A stretch of DNA of 64,000 nucleotides from assembly GCF_036350515.1 (NCBI RefSeq), contig NZ_JAZDUE010000007.1:186001-250000 (forward strand), given 5' to 3'. Every line of letters starts with the position of its first letter. The first letter of the stretch is position 1. The position numbers and the translations under genes are program-made. The notes beneath the pieces were generated by a model. The model ran no database searches. It saw nothing but the letters and a program-made list of their open reading frames with translations, and was not told where the DNA came from. This stretch comes from Gordonia prachuapensis (GTDB taxonomy: Bacteria > Actinomycetota > Actinomycetes > Mycobacteriales > Mycobacteriaceae). Positions 1-7,398 of the stretch are shown here, in pieces.

Positions 1-1310
1 ACGCCACGACCGTGGTTCTCCGCGGGCTCGACGATCTCGGCCCCTATCTGTCCGGCTATCTCCCGGCATTGATCGTGACGCTGACCGTCACGCCCACGGT
101 CGTCGCGGTCATCGCACTGACGGACCTGGCGTCGGCGCTCATCATCATCGTCACCCTGCCGCTCATCCCGGTCTTCATGGTGCTGATCGGACTGATGACC
201 CGCGACCGCACCACCCGCAAGCTGGAGGCGACCAGCCGGCTGTCGGCGCAGCTGCTCGATCTGATCGCCGGGCTGCCCACGCTGCGCGCGCTCAACCGGT
301 ATCGCGGGCCCGCCGCGCGGGTCGCCGAACTCGGTCGGGCACACACCCGCAGCACGATGTCCGCGCTGCGGGTCGCCTTCCTGTCCGGAGCGGTGCTCGA
401 ACTGCTCGCCACCCTCTGCGTCGCGCTCGTGGCCGTCGGCATCGGACTGCGGCTGGTGTACGGCGAGATGAGCCTGTACGCGGGGGTACTCGCACTCATT
501 CTGGCGCCCGAGGCGTATCACCCGCTGCGGCAGGTCGGCGCCCAGTTCCACAACTCCGCCGACGGGGTGGTGGCGGCGGGGGAGGTGATCGACCTGATCG
601 AGGCCGAGCCGGATGAGTCCTCCGCGACGTCGGGTACCCGGACCTGCGCGGTCGCCGGCCAGGCCATCTCCCTGCTCGACGTCGGCGTCCACGGCCGGGA
701 CGGCTGGGCACCGGCACATCTCGACGCGGTGATCGAACCGGGCCGACTCACGATGCTCACCGGCCCGAACGGTGCCGGAAAGTCCACCGCCCTGCTCACC
801 GTCATGGGCCTCGCCAGACCCGACGAGGGCTCGGTGCTGATCGGGTCGATCTCGGTCGGCGAACTCGAACCGACGGCGTTGCGCGAGCAGATCGCATGGC
901 TGCCGCAGCAGCCGGTCGTGGTCCCGGCAACGGTGGCCGACAATCTCGCGATGTTCGGCGCGATCGACCCGGTGGACCTGCGACGTGCCTGTACCGCAAC
1001 AGGATTCGACGACGTGATCGATGATCTGCCCGACGGTGTGGACACGGTGGTCGGTGCGGGTGGCGTCGGGTTGTCGGCCGGACAGCGGCAGCGCCTGGCA
1101 CTGACCCGGACGCTGGCCTCCCCGGCACCGCTGGTCCTGCTCGACGAACCGACCGCACACCTGGACGAGGGGTCGGCTCGCGCGGTGCTCGAGGCGTTGT
1201 CGGCACGCGCGGCCGCCGGCGACACCGTGGTGGTGATCGCACACCAGCCTCTGGTGCGGTCGTTCGCCGACGCGATCGTGGACGTGAGGGGAGGGGCCCA
1301 TGTCGACTGA
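1..1310 (+). CDS. cydD: CydD, ABC transporter subunit of the cytochrome bd maturation exporter (5' truncated)
   Basis: One half of the CydDC heterodimeric inner-membrane ABC exporter, which moves thiols (glutathione or cysteine in E. coli) and is needed to assemble cytochrome bd oxidase. The frame is open to the window edge, so the first transmembrane segments are missing; about 435 residues remain. The visible part has hydrophobic helices, then an ATPase domain with Walker A GPNGAGKST, signature LSAGQ, Walker B LVLLDEP and an H-loop histidine in VVIAHQ. The next gene overlaps it by 11 bp and encodes CydC, which makes the CydD assignment firm. cydAB probably lies just upstream, outside the window. 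In mycothiol-producing bacteria the exported thiol is not settled. Confidence 0.9.
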   Translation, partial: ATTVVLRGLDDLGPYLSGYLPALIVTLTVTPTVVAVIALTDLASALIIIVTLPLIPVFMVLIGLMTRDRTTRKLEATSRLSAQLLDLIAGLPTLRALNRYRGPAARVAELGRAHTRSTMSALRVAFLSGAVLELLATLCVALVAVGIGLRLVYGEMSLYAGVLALILAPEAYHPLRQVGAQFHNSADGVVAAGEVIDLIEAEPDESSATSGTRTCAVAGQAISLLDVGVHGRDGWAPAHLDAVIEPGRLTMLTGPNGAGKSTALLTVMGLARPDEGSVLIGSISVGELEPTALREQIAWLPQQPVVVPATVADNLAMFGAIDPVDLRRACTATGFDDVIDDLPDGVDTVVGAGGVGLSAGQRQRLALTRTLASPAPLVLLDEPTAHLDEGSARAVLEALSARAAAGDTVVVIAHQPLVRSFADAIVDVRGGAHVD

Positions 1311-3102
1311 GCCGTCACGAACCGCCGCCGAGTCCGCGGCCACATCCTCTGGGGACCCGTTGCGTCGGGCCTTCGTCTTCCTCGGACTGCGCGGTCGCCC
1401 GTTGACGAAGTCGATCCTGCTCGGCGTCGGCGGATCGCTGTCCGCGCTGGGGCTCGCCGCGCTGTCGGCGTGGTTGATCACGCGGGCCTGGCAGATGCCG
1501 CCGGTGCTGTACCTGTCCGTGTCGATCACCGCGGTCCGTGCGCTCGGCATCTCCCGCGGCGTGTTCCGCTATCTCGAACGTCTCGCCACCCACGACCTGG
1601 CACTCGGTGCGATGGCCACCGCTCGGGAACGCGTCTATCAGACGCTCGCCGCCGGGTCGCCGGCGTACTCGGTGCGCCTGCGCCGCGCCGACCTGCTCGG
1701 ACGGACCGGCGACGACATCGACGAGATCGGCAACGCGTTGATCCGTGGTGTCATCCCCATCGCGGTCGGAGCCGTGACGAGTGTGGCGGCGGTGGTCATC
1801 ATGGCGTTCGTGTCGTGGTGGGCGGCGGTCGTGCTGGCCGTGGCCCTCGTCGTGAGCGGCCTGGTGGCCCCGTGGCTGGCCGCCCGGGGGTCGGTACGCA
1901 CCATCGAGGACTCGTCGTCGGCTACTCGGCGTTCCGAGGAGGCGACGGTCACGGCGCTGTGGCACGCCCCGGAGTTGATCGTGGCCGGGCGGCGCGACGA
2001 TGTGCTCGCGACCGCGCGGCGGTCCGACGCCGACGCACTCGCGGCGGCCGATCGTGGCCTGCGGTATGAGGCGGCGGCGAGTGCCGCGACGCCGCTGTCG
2101 ATGGGTGTGTCGTTGGTGGCGGCCTGCCTGATCGGCATCCACCTGGCCTCTACGGTGCCGGGGTCGCTGGCGTCGGTGGCTTCGGGTGAAGGTCTGACGC
2201 CGATGATCCTCGGTGTGCTGATCCTGTTGCCGTTGTCGGCGTTCGAGTCCACCGGTCCCCTCACCGAGGCCGGCATCCAGCTGGAACGGAGCAGGCAGAG
2301 TGCGCGGCGCGTGATGTCGCTCGTCGACGGGGCGGGCGCATCGACGTCCCCCGACACCGAACCCACCGACACCGAGCTCGCCGACCCCGACCCCGCGGCC
2401 GATCGCACCGTCCACCGCGGGCCGGTCACGATGACGGTCGACGGCCTTCGCTGGGGATGGTCACCCGACCGACCGCTGGGGCCGGCCGACGGATTGCGGT
2501 GCCGGCTGGCGCCGGGAGACCGGCTGGTCGTCGTCGGGCCGAGCGGTTCGGGCAAGTCCACCCTGGCGCTCACCCTCGCGGGCCTACTCGCACCCTGTTC
2601 GGGAGCTGTCGCCGTGCGCGATCCGGACGGACACAGCGTGGACATCCGGGCAGCGACCTGCTATCACGCCGAGGAAGGTCACCTGTTCTCCACGACCCTG
2701 CGGGAAAATCTGCTTGTCGCGCGGGGCGATGCGACCGACGACGACCTCGTCGACGCGCTCGATGCGGTCGGACTCGGCGGGTGGCTGCGCACGCTGCCCC
2801 ACGGCCTCGACACCGAACTCGCCGGTGGTTCGGAGGCGGTGAGCGGCGGGCAACGTCGGCGCCTGTTGCTGGCTCGGGCGTTGCTGCACCCGGCGCCGGT
2901 CGTCGCGCTCGACGAGCCGACCGAGCACCTCGATGTCGCCGACGCCGAGGCGATCCTGGAACGGCTGGTGTTGCCTGCAGCGAACCTCTTCGACGAGCAG
3001 CGGATCGTCATCATCATCACGCATCATGCTGCCGCGCAACAGCTTTCCGCGAAGAATCCGCGATGTCGCGTCGTCGATCTCCATCCGGTCGTCGCGAGCT
3101 GA
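1300..3102 (+). CDS. cydC: CydC, ABC transporter subunit of the cytochrome bd maturation exporter
   Basis: Partner of CydD in the thiol exporter for cytochrome bd assembly; 600 residues. The N-terminal half (about residues 35-320) has the hydrophobic helices of an ABC exporter membrane domain. The nucleotide-binding domain has Walker A GPSGSGKST at 413-421, signature VSGGQ at 514-518 and Walker B VVALDEP at 534-540. A proline/aspartate-rich linker around 347-370 separates the domains. The ATG at 1300 lies inside the end of cydD behind a G-rich ribosome-binding stretch, implying translational coupling. It ends the operon: the following 500 bp hold a leader-like structure and a candidate terminator. 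Confidence 0.9.
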   Translation: MSTEPSRTAAESAATSSGDPLRRAFVFLGLRGRPLTKSILLGVGGSLSALGLAALSAWLITRAWQMPPVLYLSVSITAVRALGISRGVFRYLERLATHDLALGAMATARERVYQTLAAGSPAYSVRLRRADLLGRTGDDIDEIGNALIRGVIPIAVGAVTSVAAVVIMAFVSWWAAVVLAVALVVSGLVAPWLAARGSVRTIEDSSSATRRSEEATVTALWHAPELIVAGRRDDVLATARRSDADALAAADRGLRYEAAASAATPLSMGVSLVAACLIGIHLASTVPGSLASVASGEGLTPMILGVLILLPLSAFESTGPLTEAGIQLERSRQSARRVMSLVDGAGASTSPDTEPTDTELADPDPAADRTVHRGPVTMTVDGLRWGWSPDRPLGPADGLRCRLAPGDRLVVVGPSGSGKSTLALTLAGLLAPCSGAVAVRDPDGHSVDIRAATCYHAEEGHLFSTTLRENLLVARGDATDDDLVDALDAVGLGGWLRTLPHGLDTELAGGSEAVSGGQRRRLLLARALLHPAPVVALDEPTEHLDVADAEAILERLVLPAANLFDEQRIVIIITHHAAAQQLSAKNPRCRVVDLHPVVAS

Positions 3103-3170
3103 AAAGCGGTTGCCGGGCCCCGTGGCCGGGCGTATCTTCGTCGGTACACGACGAAGGAGGTGGTTCGAAG

Positions 3171-3209
3171 TTGTATGACTATTGGACACGTGAGGTGACC
3201 ATCCGCTAG
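3171..3209 (+). CDS. Candidate 12-residue leader peptide
   Basis: TTG-initiated ORF of 12 codons (LYDYWTREVTIR then TAG), 10 nt behind a near-perfect Shine-Dalgarno AAGGAGG. The strength of that site so far from any long ORF is the main reason to think it is translated. An alternative 7-codon ORF starts at the ATG at 3175 (MTIGHVR, stop TGA 3196-3198) with a longer spacer. The peptide is not rich in one amino acid but has two Tyr and a Trp close together. I do not recognise it as a named leader peptide. Confidence 0.4.
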   Translation: MYDYWTREVTIR

Positions 3210-3341
3210 CGCGGATCGAGGCATTCACCTCCACGGAGTGCGCGCCGGATCGGATCCCGATCCGCGACGTCGCACCGTCCGTGCCGGCGAATCCCAGATG
3301 GTCACCCGGCCCTCGTACCCCGATCCTGTCCGATCGGCACA

Positions 3342-3373
3342 GGCCCCTCCGCGGGGTGGTACGGGGGCCGTTT
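3342..3373 (+). terminator. Candidate intrinsic terminator downstream of cydDC/leader ORF
   Basis: GGCCCC at 3342-3347 pairs with GGGGCC at 3364-3369 around a 16-nt loop, followed by GTTTCCGTT. The stem is GC-rich but the T tract is weak. It could end the cydDC transcript or act as the terminator arm of an attenuator before the gene at 3601. Confidence 0.4.
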
Positions 3374-3457
3374 CCGTTCTCCGGCGGCCCCGTTGCGGCG
3401 CGGTGCGTCATCCAGCGGTGTGTAACGCGCCTCACCGCAACCGCGATCGCTAATTCA

Positions 3458-3471
3458 AGTAGTCGACTACT
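3458..3471. promoter_or_regulatory. 14-bp perfect palindrome, candidate operator
   Basis: AGTAGTCGACTACT is perfectly self-complementary and lies about 130 bp before the start of the three-repeat protein gene. It is AT-richer than its surroundings. The size and symmetry fit a dimeric repressor site, but no regulator can be named. Confidence 0.3.
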
Positions 3472-3600
3472 CGTGCTCCTGATCCTCGTCTGGCGTGAAC
3501 TGGGTCCAGACGTCGATCAGAACCGATCAGACCGGCCCAATCCGCTGCGGGCCGGGACGCGAACCACACACGAACAACCGACTCGCCAAGGGAGCCCGCC

Positions 3601-4923
3601 ATGACCACGACACACGCGCACGTGGTGTCCGTCCTGGACGAACCGACCGCACACGACACGCGTTCACCCGCCGCTCGTGAGGTCGCCCCGCACATCGACG
3701 ACGAGGTTCGCGCACGGTTTCTGACCCCCGAAGACCCGGACTGGACCAACGACGGCGCAGTCAACTGCGTGACCGGCCACATCTCCGGGTTGACCTACTC
3801 CAGTGGTCCCGGGGCCTATCACATCATCTTGCACAACGGGTCGGCGGACGACCTCGGCGTGATGTCGGTCCCCGAACTCCCCGAGACCGCAGGCGCGGTG
3901 TTCACCTACCTGCCCGCGGGTGCGTCGGTGGATCTGCCGACGGCGGAGTTCCACGCACTGCAGACCGAGCGAGTCGACGGGCGTCCCGTGCTGGTCGGGC
4001 AGATCGTCGAATCCGGGTCGGGCGAGAACGAACCGGAATTCACCCTCGACGGCCCGGCCGCCGGCGAGGTCGACTGGGACGAACGCGATCCCGACGCCAG
4101 GTTCTGGCGGCCCGGCGACGTCGACTTCGGGGTCCCGCAGACGCCCGCGTTCGTCTTCGCCGACCCGATGGCACACGGTGTGCACCAGACCCGGGTCGGT
4201 GGCGAGGTGGCGATCCACAACCGGGGCGACGGTCCGATCGCGGTGCTGACCGTCGGGGCCGACGGACCCCGCGACCTCGTGGTCGCCGAGCCCGGCCACA
4301 GCGTCCCAGTGCCGCCGGGTGACCAGGTCTGCTATGTCCAGGCTCCGCGGACAGATTGCTGCCCAACGCTTCTCGGCGTGCTGTGGTTCGCCGACGGCGA
4401 GTCGATGCCCACGTCACTGCCCATCCCGGATCGGCGGGATCACCTCGATCATCACTATCTGACGCCGTGGAGCGCCGATTGGGACTGCGGATATCCGGAG
4501 CAGTTCCACCTCGATGCCGAGGCCGACGGGGTGACCTACCAGTACCGGACGGGCGCGGACACCATGACGATCCGCAACACCGGCGATGCGACGATCGCGG
4601 TGATCTACAACTGCGGCGAGGACCGCGCTGTCGCCGAGATCGCACCACGCGGCAAGCGGACGTTCCCCGTCTGCGCCGATGCGGACACCGGCCAGGTGTT
4701 CTCGGTGGTCGGACAGCGGGTGGACAGCCGGCCCGGTCGGGCCGCGACGCTCGACTCGGCGGGCATGGTGATCCCGGGGACTACCGGTCAACCGGGGACA
4801 CCGACCAACTATGGGTCGGTGGTGATCATGTTGGGGACTGTCGTCTACAGCGCGATCCCGAAGAAGAACCTGTACCTGGCCTGGTCGGATCGCCGGCGCT
4901 GGCTGCGTCTGCCGCATCACTGA
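3601..4923 (+). CDS. Hypothetical protein with three internal repeats
   Basis: 440 residues, family not recognised. The chain contains three diverged copies of one unit, at about 39-136, 168-264 and 286-373. Each copy opens with an aromatic-x-x-Pro-x-x-x-Asp pattern (FLTPEDPDW, FWRPGDVDF, YLTPWSADW). Each then has a strand ending in HN or RN followed by a Gly/Asp turn (HNGSADD, HNRGDGP, RNTGDAT). The alternating hydrophobic pattern suggests beta-sandwich or cupin-like modules. There is no signal peptide or clear membrane helix, so it is probably cytoplasmic. Cysteines are sparse but include a CC pair at 253-254. It follows the leader structure at 3136-3376 and a palindrome at 3458, and no same-strand gene follows. 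Confidence 0.7.
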   Translation: MTTTHAHVVSVLDEPTAHDTRSPAAREVAPHIDDEVRARFLTPEDPDWTNDGAVNCVTGHISGLTYSSGPGAYHIILHNGSADDLGVMSVPELPETAGAVFTYLPAGASVDLPTAEFHALQTERVDGRPVLVGQIVESGSGENEPEFTLDGPAAGEVDWDERDPDARFWRPGDVDFGVPQTPAFVFADPMAHGVHQTRVGGEVAIHNRGDGPIAVLTVGADGPRDLVVAEPGHSVPVPPGDQVCYVQAPRTDCCPTLLGVLWFADGESMPTSLPIPDRRDHLDHHYLTPWSADWDCGYPEQFHLDAEADGVTYQYRTGADTMTIRNTGDATIAVIYNCGEDRAVAEIAPRGKRTFPVCADADTGQVFSVVGQRVDSRPGRAATLDSAGMVIPGTTGQPGTPTNYGSVVIMLGTVVYSAIPKKNLYLAWSDRRRWLRLPHH

Positions 4924-4938
4924 TGCGGTGACGCCAGG

Positions 4939-5604
4939 TCAGCCGACGACGCGGCGGAGCTTGGCAGAGAGCCGTGGGATGAGATCGCCGTCTGCGTCGA
5001 CACGCTCCTCGACGTAGGCGAGGTCGCCGTCCTCGACGAGTCCGTACAGCCGTTTCGCCCCGCCGGTGCGGCGTCCGGAGTCGGCCTTGATGACGACGTC
5101 GGTGGCCAGTTCCCACGACGTCTGCGTCAGTGGGCTGCCGTAGAAGAGTTCGATCGACCCCTCGGCGTGCGCGAGCAGCAGTTCGATGGAGTCATCCTCA
5201 CCGATGCGCCAGAAGCCGGACTCGCGCAGGTCGGGGCGGACGAATCGGGCGTCCTCGTCGATAACCCACGACCGTGCCTGCCAGTTCAGGAAGTTCTGCC
5301 CGTCGTGGCTGACGATGATCTGCTGGGCGAAGTGGTAGTCGGTCCCGGTGTCGGGGTCATTCGCCTCGCCCTCGCCCTGCCACACACCCACCATCGGCAG
5401 CAGCGCGAGCAGCCCCGAATGCAGGTCGGCACCGAGGCGCAGATTGGCGGTGTCGTGGGGGAGCGGGAGATCGCCCCACTCCGGGAGGTTACGGTCGCCG
5501 GTCTCCTTGGCGCGCTCGGCCGCCGAGTTGATCGCCTCGTCGCCGGAGCGTCGTCCGGCCGGGCGCTCCCGAGGGTCGGTGCCGTCCGCGTCTGCGGAGG
5601 TCAC
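4939..5604 (-). CDS. Nitrobindin-like (FABP/DUF1794 family) protein, Rv0813c homologue
   Basis: 221 residues forming a small beta-barrel of the nitrobindin/fatty-acid-binding-like family. The signature GVWQGEGE lies at 73-80, after a 60-residue polar lead. Nitrobindins use a C-terminal histidine to bind heme iron; here the C-terminal LIPRLSAKL stretch has Arg rather than His and no obvious replacement. I therefore call it nitrobindin-like rather than a proven heme protein. The GTG start at 5604 was chosen because it overlaps the TGA of the 32-residue microprotein upstream (GTGA junction). The order with sseC, cysA, lmeA, glnR and mshD matches M. tuberculosis Rv0813c onward. Confidence 0.8.
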   Translation of the reverse strand: MTSADADGTDPRERPAGRRSGDEAINSAAERAKETGDRNLPEWGDLPLPHDTANLRLGADLHSGLLALLPMVGVWQGEGEANDPDTGTDYHFAQQIIVSHDGQNFLNWQARSWVIDEDARFVRPDLRESGFWRIGEDDSIELLLAHAEGSIELFYGSPLTQTSWELATDVVIKADSGRRTGGAKRLYGLVEDGDLAYVEERVDADGDLIPRLSAKLRRVVG

Positions 5605-5699
5605 GACTCGTCGGTGATCAAACGGTAGAGGACATAGACGCCGAACCAGGTGATGAGGATTGCCGCCAGGATCAGCAGAATCTCGAAGAAGATGACCAC
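5601..5699 (-). CDS. 32-residue single-pass membrane microprotein
   Basis: GTG-initiated ORF of 32 codons. Residues about 3-27 are strongly hydrophobic (VIFFEILLILAAILITWFGV is part of the span), and the tail is YRLITDES. Its TGA shares bases with the GTG start of the nitrobindin-like gene, so the two are translationally coupled. The composition is that of a small membrane anchor or partner peptide. The function is not known to me. No other protein is predicted on this strand here, and the overlap is the main support that it is real. Confidence 0.65.
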   Translation of the reverse strand: MVIFFEILLILAAILITWFGVYVLYRLITDES

Positions 5700-5820
5700 G
5701 CGTGGATTCTACCGCCAGCCTCACGAGGTCCGCGCGGCCGGTCTCGCCACCCGTGGATCGAAGTGGCGGCGCACGGAGTGAGGTGCGTGTCGAGATCTTT
5801 CGGCGGTAGGAAATGACGAA

Positions 5821-5852
5821 GAAGACCCCCGGCGAACAAGCCGGAGGTCTTC
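5821..5852 (-). terminator. Intrinsic terminator of the cysA-sseC transcript
   Basis: 13-nt arms at 5821-5833 and 5840-5852 pair with a single mismatch around a 6-nt loop. On the minus strand the stem is followed by a T-rich run (TTCGTCATTT). It lies 43 bp after the sseC stop and before the microprotein gene. Confidence 0.75.
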
Positions 5853-5894
5853 TTCTGGTGTCGTCTGTCTTTCGACGACCTACTTCTTGACGTT

Positions 5895-6200
5895 CTACTT
5901 CTTGACCACGATGTCGTTCTCGTGCACGCCGGGGCCCTCGGGCGACACGGTCACATCACCGTTGCCGACGGACGACAGCGCACGCAGCGTCCACGTTCCG
6001 GGTGCCGCGAAGAAGCGGAAGTCGCCGGTGGGGCTCGCCACGACCTCGGCGGTGAACTCGCCGGTCGAGTCGAGCAACCGCACGAATGCGCCGGCCACCG
6101 GGGTGCCCGACTCGTCGTTGACGGTGCCGATCAGCACGGTCTCCTTCTCGACGTCGACGCCGGCAGGGAGCTTCTGTCCCTGCTTGGGTGCTCCGCACAT
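5895..6200 (-). CDS. sseC: SseC family protein (DUF1416)
   Basis: 101 residues beginning MCGAPKQGQ, the conserved start of the DUF1416/SseC family that follows thiosulfate sulfurtransferase genes in mycobacteria (Rv0814c, Rv3118). The body reads as a single transthyretin-like or carboxypeptidase-regulatory-like beta-sandwich (GTVNDESGTPVAGAFVRL, then GDFRFFAAPGTW). It may assist the sulfurtransferase or sulfur transfer, but no biochemical role is established to my knowledge. The gene begins 2 bp after the cysA stop and so is co-translated with it; the cysteine-responsive leader upstream of cysA should control both. Confidence 0.88.
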   Translation of the reverse strand: MCGAPKQGQKLPAGVDVEKETVLIGTVNDESGTPVAGAFVRLLDSTGEFTAEVVASPTGDFRFFAAPGTWTLRALSSVGNGDVTVSPEGPGVHENDIVVKK

Positions 6201-6202
6201 GA

Positions 6203-7042
6203 TTACTTTCCTTCTCCCAGCTCGACGGGTACGCCCACCAGCGAGCCGTACTCGGTCCAGCTGCCGTCGTAGTTCTTCACGTTCTGGTGGCCGAGCAACT
6301 CCTTGAGCACGAACCAGGTGTGGCTCGAACGCTCGCCGATGCGGCAGTAGGCGATGGTCTGCTTCTCACCGTCGAGACCGGCCTCCTTGTACAGCTCAGC
6401 GAGGTCGTCGTCGCTCTTGAAGGTCCCGTCTTCGTTGGCGGCCTTGCTCCACGGCACGTTGATGGCGCCGGGGATGTGGCCGGGTCGCTGGCTCTGCTCC
6501 TGCGGCAGGTGCGCCGGGGCGAGGATCTTGCCGGTGAACTCGTCGGGGCTGCGCACGTCGACGAGGTTCTTGTTGCCGATCGCGTCGACGACCTCGTCGC
6601 GGAAGGCGCGGATCGAGGTGTCGGGCTCGGCGGCCTTGTAGGTGGTGGCCGGGCGGCTCACGGCATCGGCCGACAGCGGGCGACCGTCCAGTTCCCACTT
6701 CTTGCGGCCACCGTCGAGCAGTTTGACGTCGTTGTGGCCGTACAGCTTGAAGTACCAGTACGCGTAGGCGGCGAACCAGTTGTTGTTGCCGCCGTAGAGG
6801 ACGACCGTGTCGTCGTTGGCGATGCCGCGCTCGGAGAGCAGCTTGGAGAACTGGTCGGCGTCGACGAAGTCGCGCCGGACCGGATCCTGCAGGTCGGTCT
6901 TCCAGTCGAGCTTGACGGCGCCCTCGATGTGGCCGCCGTCGTATGCGGTGGTGTCCTCGTCGACCTCGACGAAGACGGTCTTGTCGGCGTTGAGGTTCTG
7001 CTCAGCCCAATCGGCGCTGACCAGGACGTCCGAACGTGCCAT
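6203..7042 (-). CDS. cysA: Thiosulfate sulfurtransferase (rhodanese), CysA2/CysA3 type
   Basis: 279 residues with two rhodanese domains. It transfers sulfane sulfur from a donor such as thiosulfate to a nucleophile through a persulfide on the catalytic cysteine, here Cys233 in AYCRIGERSS. The long blocks LYGGNNNWFAAYAYWYFKLY and SPDEFTGKILAPAHLPQEQS are hallmarks of M. tuberculosis CysA2/CysA3 (Rv0815c/Rv3117). The ATG at 7042 was chosen over an upstream one at 7063 because it gives the family N terminus MARSDVLVSADWAE and has a GGAAGGAA ribosome site. A leader ORF with a CCC tract lies 200 bp upstream. thiX, present at this locus in M. tuberculosis, is absent. Confidence 0.93.
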   Translation of the reverse strand: MARSDVLVSADWAEQNLNADKTVFVEVDEDTTAYDGGHIEGAVKLDWKTDLQDPVRRDFVDADQFSKLLSERGIANDDTVVLYGGNNNWFAAYAYWYFKLYGHNDVKLLDGGRKKWELDGRPLSADAVSRPATTYKAAEPDTSIRAFRDEVVDAIGNKNLVDVRSPDEFTGKILAPAHLPQEQSQRPGHIPGAINVPWSKAANEDGTFKSDDDLAELYKEAGLDGEKQTIAYCRIGERSSHTWFVLKELLGHQNVKNYDGSWTEYGSLVGVPVELGEGK

Positions 7043-7241
7043 GGTGTGTTCCTTCCCGAACATTGAGGCCCGAACTATCGGTGATTGTGCGATGTGGAGC
7101 GGGATGATGGGGCCGAACGGTTCGGCGCGGATGCCGTCGACAGACCTGGTGTCCGGATCGGACCCGGGATGTCAGAGGTGCAGAGAACTGCCCGGCCGCC
7201 ATCGCGAAGCGGACGCGTCGTACAGACGCCACGTCCACTGT

Positions 7242-7322
7242 CTAACGACAGCAACAGTCGGCGACACGACAGAAGTCGATCGCACGACGGCGGGTGAGCA
7301 AGAACTCACGGCGCAGTTGCAT
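7242..7322 (-). CDS. Poly-cysteine leader peptide of the cysA-sseC operon
   Basis: ATG-initiated ORF of 26 codons. Its C terminus reads FCRVADCCCR, with cysteines at 18, 23, 24 and 25 and the stop immediately after CCCR. Only 7 nt separate the ATG from a TAGGGT -10 element, so the transcript should be leaderless. Leaderless short ORFs ending in a poly-Cys run have been described in mycobacteria as cysteine-responsive attenuators of downstream sulfur genes, and this ORF fits in sequence, position and target. GGAC/GTCC and GCGTC/GACGC pairings just downstream (about 7211-7236) could form a structure after the stop codon. Confidence 0.85.
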   Translation of the reverse strand: MQLRREFLLTRRRAIDFCRVADCCCR

Positions 7323-7329
7323 GCGCCCC

Positions 7330-7335
7330 ACCCTA
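7330..7335 (-). promoter_or_regulatory. -10 element (TAGGGT) of the leaderless cysA leader transcript
   Basis: On the minus strand TAGGGT ends 7 nt before the leader-peptide ATG. This is the spacing at which transcription starts on the A of the start codon, typical of leaderless actinobacterial mRNAs. Confidence 0.65.
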
Positions 7336-7398
7336 CAGGGACGCCGGGTGGCTCCCAAACCCCGCCTCGGGGACGTAACCGCCGGTCAAGAACCTGCC

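Larger units (their letters stand above)
3136..3376 (+). promoter_or_regulatory. Candidate attenuator/leader with three hairpins around a short ORF
   Basis: Three structured elements lie in order. (1) A perfect 8-bp hairpin, arms 3136-3143 and 3149-3156 with a 5-nt loop; its right arm covers the start of the Shine-Dalgarno AAGGAGG at 3154-3160. (2) A hairpin over the end of the short ORF, with GAGGTGA 3192-3198 pairing TCACCTC 3225-3231 and ATCCGC 3201-3206 pairing GCGGAT 3211-3216; the ORF's TAG stop lies in its loop. (3) A terminator-like hairpin at 3342-3369, partly exclusive with an alternative pairing that uses CCTGT 3325-3329 and ACAGG 3339-3343. The layout is like a translation-dependent attenuator for the gene at 3601; this is inference from sequence only. 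Confidence 0.4.
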
